From Neisseria musculi (lineage in GTDB: Bacteria > Pseudomonadota > Gammaproteobacteria > Burkholderiales > Neisseriaceae): a DNA stretch of 64,000 nt. The notes under the pieces were generated by a model. That model was not told the DNA's origin, did not search any database, and saw only the letters and a list, made by a program, of their open reading frames with translations. Below, piece after piece: positions 47,164 through 56,830 of the stretch. The stretch is taken from NCBI RefSeq assembly GCF_014297595.2, contig NZ_CP060414.2, positions 558,001-622,000 of the forward strand, given 5' to 3'. A program made the position numbers and the translations under genes. Position 1 is the first letter of the stretch. Every line of letters begins with the position of its first letter.

Positions 47164-48056
47164 TCTCGGGCTTTTTGGGCACCGGCAAAACCACCGCCAT
47201 CAAAAGCCTGATGGAGCAAAAAGACCCCGGCGAAAAATGGGTGATTATCGTGAACGAGTTCGGCGAAATCGGCATTGACGGTGCCGTGCTGAGCGATAAC
47301 GGCATTCCTGTGGCCGAAATTGCCGGCGGCTGCCTGTGTTGCACTGCCGGCGCACAATTGGGCGCGACCGTGCAGAAAATGCTGCGCGATGCCAAACCCG
47401 ACCGCTTGGTGATAGAAGCCAGCGGCCTGGCACACGCCGCCAGCGTGATTGACGATTTAAAAGTCAAACCGCTGCGGGAGCAACTCGAAATTGCGGCTGT
47501 GTTTACCGTGGTCGATCCGCGCCAGTTTGTGAACCCCGATTATGCGCAGCAGGCGCTTTATAAAGACCAAATCGGCGTGTGCGATGTGTTGGTGGCAAGC
47601 AAAACCGATTTGTGTACTCCAGAAGAATTGGCGCAGTTCCGTGAGCAAGCCGCCAAGCTGTTTCCGCCCAAAGCCAAAGTGGCGGAAGTGGAAAACGCCC
47701 GCATGGAAATCGCCTGGCTTGATATTCCCGTTATCGAAAAACCGCGCTACCGCCTCAAAGGGCTGTCCGACAACACCATGGGTTTTCAGTCGCAAGGCTT
47801 TACCTTTCCCGCAGGGAAAAATTTCGATGGTGAGAAACTCACCGATTTCTTTAACGGCTTACCCCGGTTTGCCGAAGGTTTGGTGCGTGCCAAAGGCGTA
47901 TTTCAGGTGATGGACACTTGGGTGTGGCTCAACTGGGTAGACGGCAAATGGGGTGCCAGCCAGGTTTCATGGCGGCGCGACAGCCGGTTTGAACTGATTG
48001 CCAAATCGTTTGATGCCGACTTAATCGAAAAAAAGCTGGGCAACGCGCTGGAATAG
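47133..48056 (+). CDS. COG0523-family GTPase, putative zinc metallochaperone
   Basis: 307 residues. Walker A GFLGTGKTT, the metal-binding CxCC in GGCLCCTAG, the GTP motif SKTD in VASKTDLC, and the CobW C-terminal domain. Coupling to zur by overlap and the shared Zur-box place it among ZigA/ZNG1-like proteins that insert zinc into clients when zinc is scarce. Target not known. Confidence 0.88.
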   Translation: MPANKTKVHLISGFLGTGKTTAIKSLMEQKDPGEKWVIIVNEFGEIGIDGAVLSDNGIPVAEIAGGCLCCTAGAQLGATVQKMLRDAKPDRLVIEASGLAHAASVIDDLKVKPLREQLEIAAVFTVVDPRQFVNPDYAQQALYKDQIGVCDVLVASKTDLCTPEELAQFREQAAKLFPPKAKVAEVENARMEIAWLDIPVIEKPRYRLKGLSDNTMGFQSQGFTFPAGKNFDGEKLTDFFNGLPRFAEGLVRAKGVFQVMDTWVWLNWVDGKWGASQVSWRRDSRFELIAKSFDADLIEKKLGNALE

Positions 48057-48352
48057 GCATTGAATCTGCCTGATGCGGCACCTGAAAAGGCCGTCTGAAG
48101 AAAAGCGGCACGCCATGAGTTTATCCTGCTGTGCAGCAGTATTGCCGTGCTTTTAGTGCGCGCATACCGCGTATATTGTCTGCGGCTTGCCGGTTGCGTA
48201 ACAAAAACATGCAAACCCGCTAAACCATCCCCGGGGCAGAGGCCGGGGATAGCGTATTGACAGGCGGGCAGGGCGATAATTATAGTAGTAAGGCATCCAA
48301 AAACATACGTTCCCCCGAAAACCCTTGAATCCAATAGAGAAGGAGACTGCAA

Positions 48353-48679
48353 ATGGCAATTTTTGAGTTGAAAAAAAGCGATTCCGGCGAATTTCATTTT
48401 AATTTTGTCGGCGATAACGATAAAACCATTCTGCGCAGCGAGCAATACACCAGTAAGGCTTCGGCGCAAAACGGCATCGAATCCGTGCGCAACAATGCAG
48501 GCAACGATGCGCGCTACGAGTTGAAAACCAGCACTTCGGGCAAACTCTATTTCAATCTGAAAGCCGCCAACGGCCAGATTATCGGCACCAGCATGATGTA
48601 TGCCGATGAAGCCGGCCGTGAGGCTGCCGTTGCCGGCCTGAAAAGCAGTGCCGCACAGGCGGGCGTGGTGGAAGGTTGA
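48353..48679 (+). CDS. DUF1508 (YegP-like) protein
   Basis: 108 residues made of two tandem DUF1508 units: FELKKSDSGEFHFNFVGDNDKTILRSEQYTSKASAQNGIESVRNNA and YELKTSTSGKLYFNLKAANGQIIGTSMMYADEAGREAAVAGLK. Small cytoplasmic proteins without an established function. GAAGGAG precedes the start. Confidence 0.92.
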   Translation: MAIFELKKSDSGEFHFNFVGDNDKTILRSEQYTSKASAQNGIESVRNNAGNDARYELKTSTSGKLYFNLKAANGQIIGTSMMYADEAGREAAVAGLKSSAAQAGVVEG

Positions 48680-49580
48680 GAACCACAAGGGCTGCCCGGC
48701 CAACTTTTAAGAGAGTTAATTTTAAGAGCGTTAATAAGCGGCAAGCGCGCAGGCGGATTATCGGCGATTGGAGCGGCGGCGGTTTGACTGATTATTTCAA
48801 CCTGTTGAAGTAAAACAGACAATTATCAGCAGAATCTCCATATTCCGCCTGCCTGCAACAGCAATGAATCAGGCCGCAGAGAGCGTTCGGCGGGGCTTCC
48901 AAACATTTTGATTTCGGTTTTTTCAGACGGCCCTTTCAAGACCGTCTGAACATATTATCCGGGCAAAGCAGGTTTGTCTGTTTTACGCACCAACAATATA
49001 AAAACGGCCGCCCGCCCGTTGAACCTTAGAATTCTGCTGCCCAACCGGCCGCCGCCCGACAGCAAACCGCATGTTTACCGGAATCGGATAACTATGCGGT
49101 TTTTCTTTCAGGCGGCCGGCACACTTGCCATTGAAAACGGGGTGGCTGCTGTTTCCATATAGGCGGAGCCGATGGTTAAGCCGCATGGGGAACGTTTGCC
49201 GGGCACCGGGGCAGTTCTGCAAAGCAGCCGCTTAATCCCGGCTGTTAATTATTTTGGAGCGGCAACACAGATTGGTAAAACGCTTGCGCCATACTCCCGG
49301 GTATCTGCAAAAAATAACTGCCTGAGCCAAACAGACGGCTGCCGGGCATTTTTCAGACGGCCTGAACGGTTTTGGCAAAGGGCGGAATACGGGGCGGAGC
49401 GGCAATGGTTTTACCGCCGGACGGCTGTAAAACCGATGTAGGGCAGGGTTGGGCAGCAAATTTAAAACAACCGTGTGTCGGTCGGGTGAAAAGCCGGCCT
49501 GTGCCTGTGTTGTTCCGTTTCAACCCAAATATGCCCGGGCAAACCGGGAAACGGCGGGGGCGGCGGATTTCGGCAGGCTG
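48680..49580. other. 901-bp gene-free stretch
   Basis: No reading frame has both a ribosome site and protein-like character. A DUS inverted pair (48920-48950) and another DUS half at 49351 are present. It may hold remnants of lost genes or an unrecognised RNA; I see no strong fold. Confidence 0.5.
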
Positions 49581-50420
49581 TTATCGGAACCAGCCGCGCA
49601 CGGCTTCGAGGCCGCAGAAATTGATGCAGGCATCGGCGTGTTGCCGCACTTTCGGTTTGGCGCGGTAGGCGATGCCCGTGCCGGCTGCAAGCAGCATGGG
49701 GATATCGTTGGCACCATCGCCCACCGCCGCCACCTGATGTTCGGCCAGCCCCAGTTTTTCGCGGTATCCGGCCAATAAATCGGCTTTGGTTTGGGCATCA
49801 ATGATGCTGCCGGTGAGTTTGCCGGTTAAGCGGCCGTCTGAAATTTCTAAAACATTGGCGTGGTGGTATTCAAACCCCAGCCGCTGTTGCAGGCGGCCGG
49901 TAAAAAAAGTGAAGCCGCCCGACACCAGTAAAAACGCCACACCGTGTTTTTTGCACTCGGCCAGCAGGTATCCCGCACCGGGCGAGAGCTGCAGCACTTG
50001 CTCATACACCTGCTGCAACACCTGTTCGCCCAAGCCGGTCAATAAGGCAACGCGCCGGCGCAGCGACTGCTCGAAATCCAATTCGCCGCGCATGGCCTGC
50101 CCGGTGATCTCCGCCACTTGTGTTTTGAGGCCGGCACCGGCAGCGATTTCGTCTATGCATTCGATGGTAATCAGGGTGGAATCCATATCGCTCACCATCA
50201 GCCCCAAATCGGAAAAGGCCGAATCGGGCAGCACGGCATGGTCGATGCGTTGGCGCTCCAGCGCGGCGGCGGCATTTTCAGGCAGCCTGAACGTTGCGGA
50301 AACGGGAATGCGTAACACGCTGCCGTTTATTTCGGCCGAAGGCAGTTGCAGGGCGTTTAAAACGCTCAAATCACATTGGGAAAGGACGGGGTGTTGGAGA
50401 ACGAGTACGTGCGGCATCAT
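49581..50420 (-). CDS. serB: Phosphoserine phosphatase
   Basis: 279 residues. An N-terminal regulatory half precedes the HAD domain with MVSDMDSTLITIECIDEIA (nucleophile Asp), VSGGFTFFTGRL and AVGDGANDIPML. It makes serine from phosphoserine. ATG 50420 or 50417 both fit; the TTG further up does not. Confidence 0.95.
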   Translation of the reverse strand: MMPHVLVLQHPVLSQCDLSVLNALQLPSAEINGSVLRIPVSATFRLPENAAAALERQRIDHAVLPDSAFSDLGLMVSDMDSTLITIECIDEIAAGAGLKTQVAEITGQAMRGELDFEQSLRRRVALLTGLGEQVLQQVYEQVLQLSPGAGYLLAECKKHGVAFLLVSGGFTFFTGRLQQRLGFEYHHANVLEISDGRLTGKLTGSIIDAQTKADLLAGYREKLGLAEHQVAAVGDGANDIPMLLAAGTGIAYRAKPKVRQHADACINFCGLEAVRGWFR

Positions 50421-50521
50421 GGTTTGGGGCAAGGGTTGGAAAGCAGGATTATAAAAGAAAACGTTGCGGCCGTCTGAAAGCGGGTGTTCAGACGGCCTCA
50501 GGTGCGGGCAAGATTATGGTG

Positions 50522-51241
50522 TTACAAATATACGATTTCGCCGGTGCGGCCTTTGCTCTCTTTGCTGCTCCACCAAACAAACTGCGGCATGATGTCTTCG
50601 TAGTTTTTGCGCTCGCTGCGGGCTTCGCCGGGGTGGGTTTTCATGCGCAGCGGCGAATTGACGGCGCCGGGCACCAATACATTGGCGCGCAGGTTGTCGA
50701 AGCGCGACCATTCATCGGCGGCCACTTTGCACAAATAGTTCAGCGCGGCTTTGGATGCGCCGAATCCGCCCCAATAGGCTTTGGGCGTTTCGCCGTGGCT
50801 CTCGCCCACGAAAACTACCGAAGCATCGGGCGATTCTTTCAGCATCGGAAAAAAGGCGCGGGTCAGGCCCATCGGAGCAACGGTGTTGATGCGGTATTGG
50901 TTCACCCATTCGGCCACGGTTTGGAAATCGAGCGGCGAGAGGGCGTAGAAATAGCCGGCGCAATGCACGATGCCGTCAAGACGGTTGCCGGTGGCTTCGG
51001 CAACGGTGGCGGCAAAGCGGTCAAACTCGGCTTCTTCGGCGGTGAGCAGGTCGAAGCAGATGGCAAACGGCTCGGGGCTGCCGGCGGCGGCAATGTCGTC
51101 ATACACTTTTTCGAGCTTTTTCTGGTGGCGCGCGACCAGCACCACAGTAGCGCCGGCAGCGGCATAGGCTTTGGCCACTTGCTCGCCTATGCCCTGCGAT
51201 GCGCCGGTTACCAAAATGATTTTGTCTTGCAGGGGTTTCAT
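50522..51241 (-). CDS. Short-chain dehydrogenase/reductase, YciK-like, without the catalytic Tyr
   Basis: 239 residues from ATG 51241. The NAD(P) loop VTGASQGIGEQV and CAG/N motifs are intact. Where YciK has GAYAASK, this protein reads GGFGASK: Phe replaces the catalytic Tyr of the YxxxK motif, while Lys is kept. A Tyr four residues away (AYWGGF) might stand in. Role unknown; it may bind cofactor without reducing a substrate. Confidence 0.85.
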   Translation of the reverse strand: MKPLQDKIILVTGASQGIGEQVAKAYAAAGATVVLVARHQKKLEKVYDDIAAAGSPEPFAICFDLLTAEEAEFDRFAATVAEATGNRLDGIVHCAGYFYALSPLDFQTVAEWVNQYRINTVAPMGLTRAFFPMLKESPDASVVFVGESHGETPKAYWGGFGASKAALNYLCKVAADEWSRFDNLRANVLVPGAVNSPLRMKTHPGEARSERKNYEDIMPQFVWWSSKESKGRTGEIVYL

Positions 51242-51424
51242 GCGGGATCCTTTTTCGTGGGGTGTTGCAGTATTTTTCAGACGGCCTGTGCCGGTTTGGG
51301 CAATCAGGCGTTGCAAAGGGGAGCAGGCTGCCGGCGGGCACACCGGTTATGCGTTCGATTCTTTTGGTGCAGCCGCCGGAATGCGCCCGCACAATCATCC
51401 ATCAGGCCGTCTGAAAAACCAACA

Positions 51425-52753
51425 TTAAAAAGCATTTTTGACGGCGCAGCAATCGGTGTAACACACATCGGCCGCGCTCAGGCCGGATTGCACGGCTGCC
51501 TCTAAGGTGGAAGGATAGCGCGGGTGCAGATAATCGCCTGCGGGATAGATGCGGCGGAGATGCAGCCACGATAAATCGGGCAGGGTGCGGGCAACGGTTG
51601 CGGCGGCGGCGGCGCGCTGCTCGGTAATCACACGCACGGCCAGCGGTTCGCCCAGATAGGGGCAGAGCGTTTTTAAATCGGCGTGCACGCGTGCCGCCCA
51701 TTCTTCGGGTTTCAGACGGCCGATAAGGTCGGAGAGGCTGATAACGGCGGCGGTTTCGTTGGCGGGCAGGCCGAGCGCGCCGCGTTGGACAAACCATTGC
51801 GCCGTGCCTTCGGCCAGGCCGGTGAGCGGGGCGGGAAGGTGCACGGTTTCGGCGTAGCGCAGATAAACGGTGGTGATGGCGTGGTGGCGGACGGCGTTGA
51901 AAGCCGCCACCACGCTATCGGGCGTTTCAGACGGCATCAGCGCAGCGGCGTGGTAGGGGGCCACGGCGGGTATGGCGGCATCAAAGGCCTGCCCGTTCAC
52001 CGCTACCCGTCCGTCCGGCAGGCCGGTCAGCCGCGCTGCGCGGGTTTCCAAATGCACGGCTGCGCCGTGTGCGGCAAGAAACGCCAGCGCGGGTTCGGCG
52101 ATGATGCTGCCCAAATCCTGTTTGGGCAGCAGATAATCGCTGCCTGCTTTGCCCGACCATACGCCGTCTTGCAGCACGTTGCACAGCATACGCAGGCTGG
52201 CGTGTTCAAGCGGGGTGTTGAGTGCGCCCCACACTAAGGGCCGCCAAAACTGGATATTGAGTTTGCGCGAAATGTTGCGCTCGAGCAGCCATTGGGCAAC
52301 CGCCATGTCGGGCAGGGGGGAGGCTTCTTGATATTGCTGCAAGGCATGCATGTCGTTGAGCAGCTTGGTTTTTTCGCCAAAGCGCAGGTTTTTGGCTTTG
52401 AGCAGGCCGAAAACGATATGCAGCGGGGCGGGAAGGGAGGCCGTCTGAAACTGCAGGCCGCCGGCCATGTGCCATTGCAGGGGCAACCGCAGAAAGGCGT
52501 TTTGCTCGGATACGCCGATTAACTGCATCAGCGCGAGTACGCCGTGATAAGCGCCGAGCATGATGTGTTGGCCGTTGTCGAGAAAGCTGAACCCGGCCTG
52601 CCCGCCTGCGAGCATGCGCGCCCGCCCGCCTGCCCGGCGGCCTGCTTCAAACAGGCTGACATCGGCACGGCCGGCCAGCCGCACGGCGGCAGAAAGGCCG
52701 GCCCAGCCTGCGCCGATAACGGCGATTTTCGGACGGTGTGCGGTGGGTTTCAT
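51425..52753 (-). CDS. hpnE: Hydroxysqualene dehydroxylase-like flavoprotein
   Basis: 442 residues. FAD loop IAVIGAGWAGLSAAVRLAGR, then SLFEAGRRAGGRA, the HpnE-typical LDNGQHIMLGAYHG, and a C-terminal amine-oxidase-like FAD region (IYPAGDYLHPRYPSTLEAAVQSG). The start overlaps the hpnD stop (ATGA). In the three-step bacterial squalene route HpnE reduces hydroxysqualene to squalene. A carotenoid-type desaturase is the alternative, less likely from these motifs. Confidence 0.85.
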   Translation of the reverse strand: MKPTAHRPKIAVIGAGWAGLSAAVRLAGRADVSLFEAGRRAGGRARMLAGGQAGFSFLDNGQHIMLGAYHGVLALMQLIGVSEQNAFLRLPLQWHMAGGLQFQTASLPAPLHIVFGLLKAKNLRFGEKTKLLNDMHALQQYQEASPLPDMAVAQWLLERNISRKLNIQFWRPLVWGALNTPLEHASLRMLCNVLQDGVWSGKAGSDYLLPKQDLGSIIAEPALAFLAAHGAAVHLETRAARLTGLPDGRVAVNGQAFDAAIPAVAPYHAAALMPSETPDSVVAAFNAVRHHAITTVYLRYAETVHLPAPLTGLAEGTAQWFVQRGALGLPANETAAVISLSDLIGRLKPEEWAARVHADLKTLCPYLGEPLAVRVITEQRAAAAATVARTLPDLSWLHLRRIYPAGDYLHPRYPSTLEAAVQSGLSAADVCYTDCCAVKNAF

Positions 52754-53601
52754 GGGTTAAATCCGAACAGCCAGGTTTTCAGGGCAATGCGCTTTTTGCG
52801 CGGTGCGGGAATGGCGATTTTGTATTGCAAAACATGGCCGGTACCATCGCGCTCGATTTCGTTCAGCAAAGCAAAGTAAATGCTGGCCATCACCAGGCCG
52901 GCTTTTTGGTTTTTGCGCTCTTCGTGCGGCAGCAGTGCCACCGCTTCGCGGTAGGTTTGGCGGGCGCGCGTGATTTGAAATGCCATCAGTTCGGCAAATT
53001 CGGGCGTGGGCGTGCCTTGCAGAATGGTTTGTGCCGGCACGTTGAAGCGTTGCAGTTCTTCGGCGGGCAGATAAATGCGGCCGTTGCGCGCGTCTTCGCC
53101 CACATCGCGGATGATATTGGTGAGTTGCAGGGCAAGCCCCATTTTGCCGGCGTAATCCAGCGTTTCGGGGCGGGAAAAGCCGAGGATGCGGGTAATCAGC
53201 CGCCCCACTACGCCGGCAACGCGGTAGCAGTAAAGCTGCAAATCTTCAAAGCGGCCGTAGCGGGCTTGTTCTAAATCCATCTGCATGCCGTTGATGATTT
53301 CTGCCAGCTCGTTATGCGGCAGGGAAAAATCGCGCGCTACGGTTTTCAGGGCTTGGCAGACGGGGTGTTCGGGCGTTTGGCCGTCTGAAAAAACTTTTTC
53401 CAAATCGGCACGCCACCAGTGGAGCGTGGTTAGGGCAACGCGGGAATCGGAGCAGCCGTCTGCCACATCATCAAGCTCGCGGCAGTAGGCGTATAAAACC
53501 GTCATCGCGTTTTGCTTGGGCTGCGGCAGAAAACGAAAGCCGGCCAAAAAGTTGGATTGGCTTTCGGCGGCTTTTCGGCGGCAATATTCAAGCGGCTGCA
53601 C
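52750..53601 (-). CDS. hpnD: Presqualene diphosphate synthase-like prenyl transferase
   Basis: 283 residues from GTG 53601 (AGGAA about 6 bases before). The two Asp-rich motifs of squalene/phytoene synthases are present: YAYCRELDDVADG and LTNIIRDVGEDARNGRIYLP. It joins two farnesyl diphosphates. With hpnE directly downstream, a hopanoid or squalene route is implied, but hpnC and the cyclase are not in the window. Confidence 0.87.
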   Translation of the reverse strand: MQPLEYCRRKAAESQSNFLAGFRFLPQPKQNAMTVLYAYCRELDDVADGCSDSRVALTTLHWWRADLEKVFSDGQTPEHPVCQALKTVARDFSLPHNELAEIINGMQMDLEQARYGRFEDLQLYCYRVAGVVGRLITRILGFSRPETLDYAGKMGLALQLTNIIRDVGEDARNGRIYLPAEELQRFNVPAQTILQGTPTPEFAELMAFQITRARQTYREAVALLPHEERKNQKAGLVMASIYFALLNEIERDGTGHVLQYKIAIPAPRKKRIALKTWLFGFNP

Positions 53602-53709
53602 GGCGGTTCCTGACGGGTTGCTGAAACAGGGGATTGTATCGGGAAACAGGGGGGAGAACAATTTCAGAAGCGGTGTGCGGCGGTTTGGTTTGCCGGCCGG
53701 GGCACAGAA

Positions 53710-53735
53710 ATGCCGTCTGAAATTTCAGACGGCAT
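53710..53735. terminator. DUS hairpin of the AT dialect after gluP
   Basis: ATGCCGTCTGAA and TTCAGACGGCAT pair with a two-base loop. It ends gluP; the flanking AT differs from the AG used by most DUS here. Confidence 0.75.
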
Positions 53736-53764
53736 GTTGGGTTTCAAATCAGCAAGGTTTGCAA

Positions 53765-54985
53765 TCAAGCGGTTTTCTCGTCTGCTTTATGCCCTTTGGC
53801 GGCAAAAAACAGAATATACAGATAACACAAAACGGGCACGAAAAACGATACCAACAGGCCGATGTTGTCGGCAAAGAAACCCTGCACCACCGGCACAATC
53901 GCGCCGCCTACAATGGCGGTGCAGATAATGCCTGAAGCCGCGCCGGTGAATTTGCCCAAGCCTTTGGTGGCCAGCGAGAAAATGGTGGGGAACATAATCG
54001 AGTTGAAAAAGCCGATCAGCAGCAGCGACCACATGGTGATGAAGCCGCCGCCCGCCATAATGGCAATGATGATGAGTGTGGTGGCGGCAACGGCGTTAAA
54101 TGCCAGATATTTGCTGGGTTGGATTTTGTTCATCATGGCCGAGCCGATAAAGCGGCCGACCATTGCGCCGCCCCAGTAAACCGACAGATAAAACGCGCCG
54201 GTGGTGTGGCTTAGCCCTGCGGTTGCTTCCAGCACGTTAATCATCAGCGAACCGATGGCCACTTCGGCACCCACGTAGCAAAAAATGCCCAGTGCGCCCA
54301 AAACCATATGTTTGTATTGCCAAACGCTGGTTTTGCCGTCGTGGTTGTGTTCGGTTTCTTCTTCGGCGATTTTGCGCGCATCGGGCAGGTGGAGCATTTT
54401 CACCACCACTGCCAGCAGAATCAGAAAGCCGGCCAGCCCCAGATAGGGAATCTGCACCGAAGAGATGCGCTCGGCTTCGCTGGCGGTTGCATCCACGAAA
54501 ATCAGCATGGCACCCAACGGCGGGGCAATCATGGTGGCCAGCGAGTTGAAGGCCTGAATCAGCGTGAGCGTGGCGGATTCTTTACCGGGCTTGGCCAGCA
54601 GGGTTACATAGGGGTTGCCTGCAACCTGAAGCAGCACGATGCCTGAAGCCAAAATGAACAATGCGCCCAAGAAAATCGGGTAAGAGTGGCTGCCGGCAGC
54701 AGGGTAAAACAGCAAACAGCCCACTGAGGCGATTAAAAAGCCGCCGATAACGCCGTTTTTATAGCCCAGTTTTTCCACCAGCTTGCCCATCGGAATCGAC
54801 ATCACGGCATAAGCGGCAAAAAAGCAAAACTGAATCAGCATTGCCTGGGTGTAGGAAAGTTTGAAAATTTCTTTTAAGTGGGGGATGAGAATATCGTTCA
54901 TGCAGGTGATGAAGCCCATCATGAAAAATAGTGTGGTCAACACCGATAAGGCAAAGGTGTTGTTTTGCTGCGTTTGCTCTGACAT
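53765..54985 (-). CDS. gluP: Glucose/galactose:proton symporter (MFS, FHS family)
   Basis: 406 residues, 12 transmembrane helices. The FHS signature FALSVLTTLFFMMGFITCMNDILIPHLKEIF and QVAGNPYVTLL are typical of GluP/FucP transporters. It imports glucose or galactose at the inner membrane. It lies beside the glucose catabolic operon but is separated from pgi by a DUS hairpin. Confidence 0.9.
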   Translation of the reverse strand: MSEQTQQNNTFALSVLTTLFFMMGFITCMNDILIPHLKEIFKLSYTQAMLIQFCFFAAYAVMSIPMGKLVEKLGYKNGVIGGFLIASVGCLLFYPAAGSHSYPIFLGALFILASGIVLLQVAGNPYVTLLAKPGKESATLTLIQAFNSLATMIAPPLGAMLIFVDATASEAERISSVQIPYLGLAGFLILLAVVVKMLHLPDARKIAEEETEHNHDGKTSVWQYKHMVLGALGIFCYVGAEVAIGSLMINVLEATAGLSHTTGAFYLSVYWGGAMVGRFIGSAMMNKIQPSKYLAFNAVAATTLIIIAIMAGGGFITMWSLLLIGFFNSIMFPTIFSLATKGLGKFTGAASGIICTAIVGGAIVPVVQGFFADNIGLLVSFFVPVLCYLYILFFAAKGHKADEKTA

Positions 54986-55130
54986 ATCATATCCTTGTTG
55001 CTTAAATCATGATTCTGAAAACTTCGGCAATTTTATTGTCGGCCCCTCTCTGAGGGCAGCCGATAATATCAATGCCGGAGAATAATGGATACTGTTATTT
55101 TACTACATCTGCATTTACTGCCCGTTGCAG

Positions 55131-55161
55131 AGGCCGTCTGAAAAAGGGTTTCAGACGGCCG
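55131..55161. terminator. DUS hairpin after pgi
   Basis: GGCCGTCTGAAA and TTTCAGACGGCC pair around AAGGG, just beyond the pgi stop. Confidence 0.7.
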
Positions 55162-55168
55162 GGCTGGT

Positions 55169-56830
55169 TCAGCAGCCTTCTGTTTTGCTGCAATTGGTAT
55201 TGCGGTAAAGGCGGATCAGGCGCTCGGTCGAGCTGTCGTGCGGCTGCACGGCGGTTTTGCCGGTCAGCTCGTTTAAAATGGTTTTGGCAAGCTGTTTGCC
55301 CAGCTCCACGCCCCATTGGTCGAAGCTGTTGATGCCCCAAACCACGCCTTGAACGAAGGTTTTGTGTTCGTAGAGCGCAATCAGGCTGCCCATGTTGCGG
55401 GGGTTGATTTTAGTCATCAGAATGATGTTGCTGGGGCGGTTGCCCGAAAAGGTTTTGTGCGGCACCAAAGCCTCTGCTTCTTCGGCCGCCAAGCCTTGTG
55501 CCGTCAGCTCTGCACGCGCTTCCTCGGGCGTTTTGCCGCGCATAAAGGCCTCGGCCTGCGCAAACACGTTGGCCAATAGGATTTCATGGTGTCCGGGCAG
55601 ATTGCTGCGTTTTTCGAGCGAGGCAATCAGATCGATGGGGGTGATGTGGGTGCCCTGATGCAGAAGTTGGAAAAAGGCGTGTTGGCCGTTGATGCCGGTT
55701 TCGCCCCAGATAATCGGCGCAGTTTCGTGTGCAACAGGCTGACCGTCAAGCGTAACCTGCTTGCCGTTGCTTTCCATATCCAGCTGCTGGATAAACTTGG
55801 GCAGGCGGTGCAGGTGTTGGTCGTAAGGGGCGATAACGTGGCTGCCGCCGCCGTAGTAGTTGATATACCAGATGCCGATCAGCGCCAGCAGCACCGGCAT
55901 ATTCTGCTCGAGAGGGGCATTGGCGAAGTGCTGGTCCATCAGGTGGGCGCCGTTGAGCATTTCGATAAAGTTTTCTTCACCCAAAAACAGCATAATCGGC
56001 AGGCCGATGGCCGACCACAGGCTGTAGCGGCCGCCCACCCAATCCCAAAATTCAAACATATTGGCGGTGTCGATGCCGAATTCGGATACCGCTTTTATGT
56101 TGGTGGAAACGGCGGCAAAATGTTTGGCAATCGCGGCTTCTTCACCGGCATGTTTCAAAAACCATTCGCGGGCGGTTAGGGCGTTGGTGAGCGTTTCTTG
56201 GGTGGTGAAGGTTTTGGAGGCAATGATGAACAGCGTGGTTTCGGGGTGCACTTTTTCCAACACATCGCGCAGTTGCGAGCCGTCCACATTGGAAACGAAG
56301 TGCATACGCAGGCGCGGATGACCGAAAGGCTTGAGCGCGGTGCACATCATCAGCGGGCCCAAATCGGAGCCGCCGATGCCGATATTGACCACATCGGTAA
56401 TCACTTGGTTGGTGTAGCCCAGCCATTCTCCGCTGCGCACTTCGTGGGCAAACTCGCCCATGCGGTGCAGCACGTGGTTTACTTTGGGCATCACGTCTTC
56501 GCCGTCCACTTCGATGGGCGAGTTGGTGCGGTTGCGCAGGGCAATATGAAGCGCGGCACGGTTTTCGGTTTCGTTGATTTTTTCGCCGTGGAACATTTGT
56601 TTGATGCGCTCGGGCAGGCCGGCTTCGCGCGCCAGTTTGAACAGCAGCTCGAGCGTTTCATCGGTGATGCGGTTTTTGGAATAGTCCAGCGTGATGCCGC
56701 CCACTTCGAGCCAGTAGCGTTGGGCGCGTTCGGGGTCTTGCTCGAACATTTCGCGCATATGCAGGCCTTTGGTGGCATCGAAATGTTTCCAAAGCTCCCG
56801 CCAAGAAGGTAAATCCTGTAAATGTTTCAT
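55169..56830 (-). CDS. pgi: Glucose-6-phosphate isomerase
   Basis: 553 residues. The phosphate loop is [12 protein letters not shown], the second signature is [13 protein letters not shown], and active-site residues lie in [11 protein letters not shown] and [13 protein letters not shown]. It links glucose 6-phosphate and fructose 6-phosphate. Start overlaps the hexR stop (ATGA); last gene of the zwf-pgl-glk-hexR-pgi unit. Confidence 0.96.
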   Translation of the reverse strand: MKHLQDLPSWRELWKHFDATKGLHMREMFEQDPERAQRYWLEVGGITLDYSKNRITDETLELLFKLAREAGLPERIKQMFHGEKINETENRAALHIALRNRTNSPIEVDGEDVMPKVNHVLHRMGEFAHEVRSGEWLGYTNQVITDVVNIGIGGSDLGPLMMCTALKPFGHPRLRMHFVSNVDGSQLRDVLEKVHPETTLFIIASKTFTTQETLTNALTAREWFLKHAGEEAAIAKHFAAVSTNIKAVSEFGIDTANMFEFWDWVGGRYSLWSAIGLPIMLFLGEENFIEMLNGAHLMDQHFANAPLEQNMPVLLALIGIWYINYYGGGSHVIAPYDQHLHRLPKFIQQLDMESNGKQVTLDGQPVAHETAPIIWGETGINGQHAFFQLLHQGTHITPIDLIASLEKRSNLPGHHEILLANVFAQAEAFMRGKTPEEARAELTAQGLAAEEAEALVPHKTFSGNRPSNIILMTKINPRNMGSLIALYEHKTFVQGVVWGINSFDQWGVELGKQLAKTILNELTGKTAVQPHDSSTERLIRLYRNTNCSKTEGC

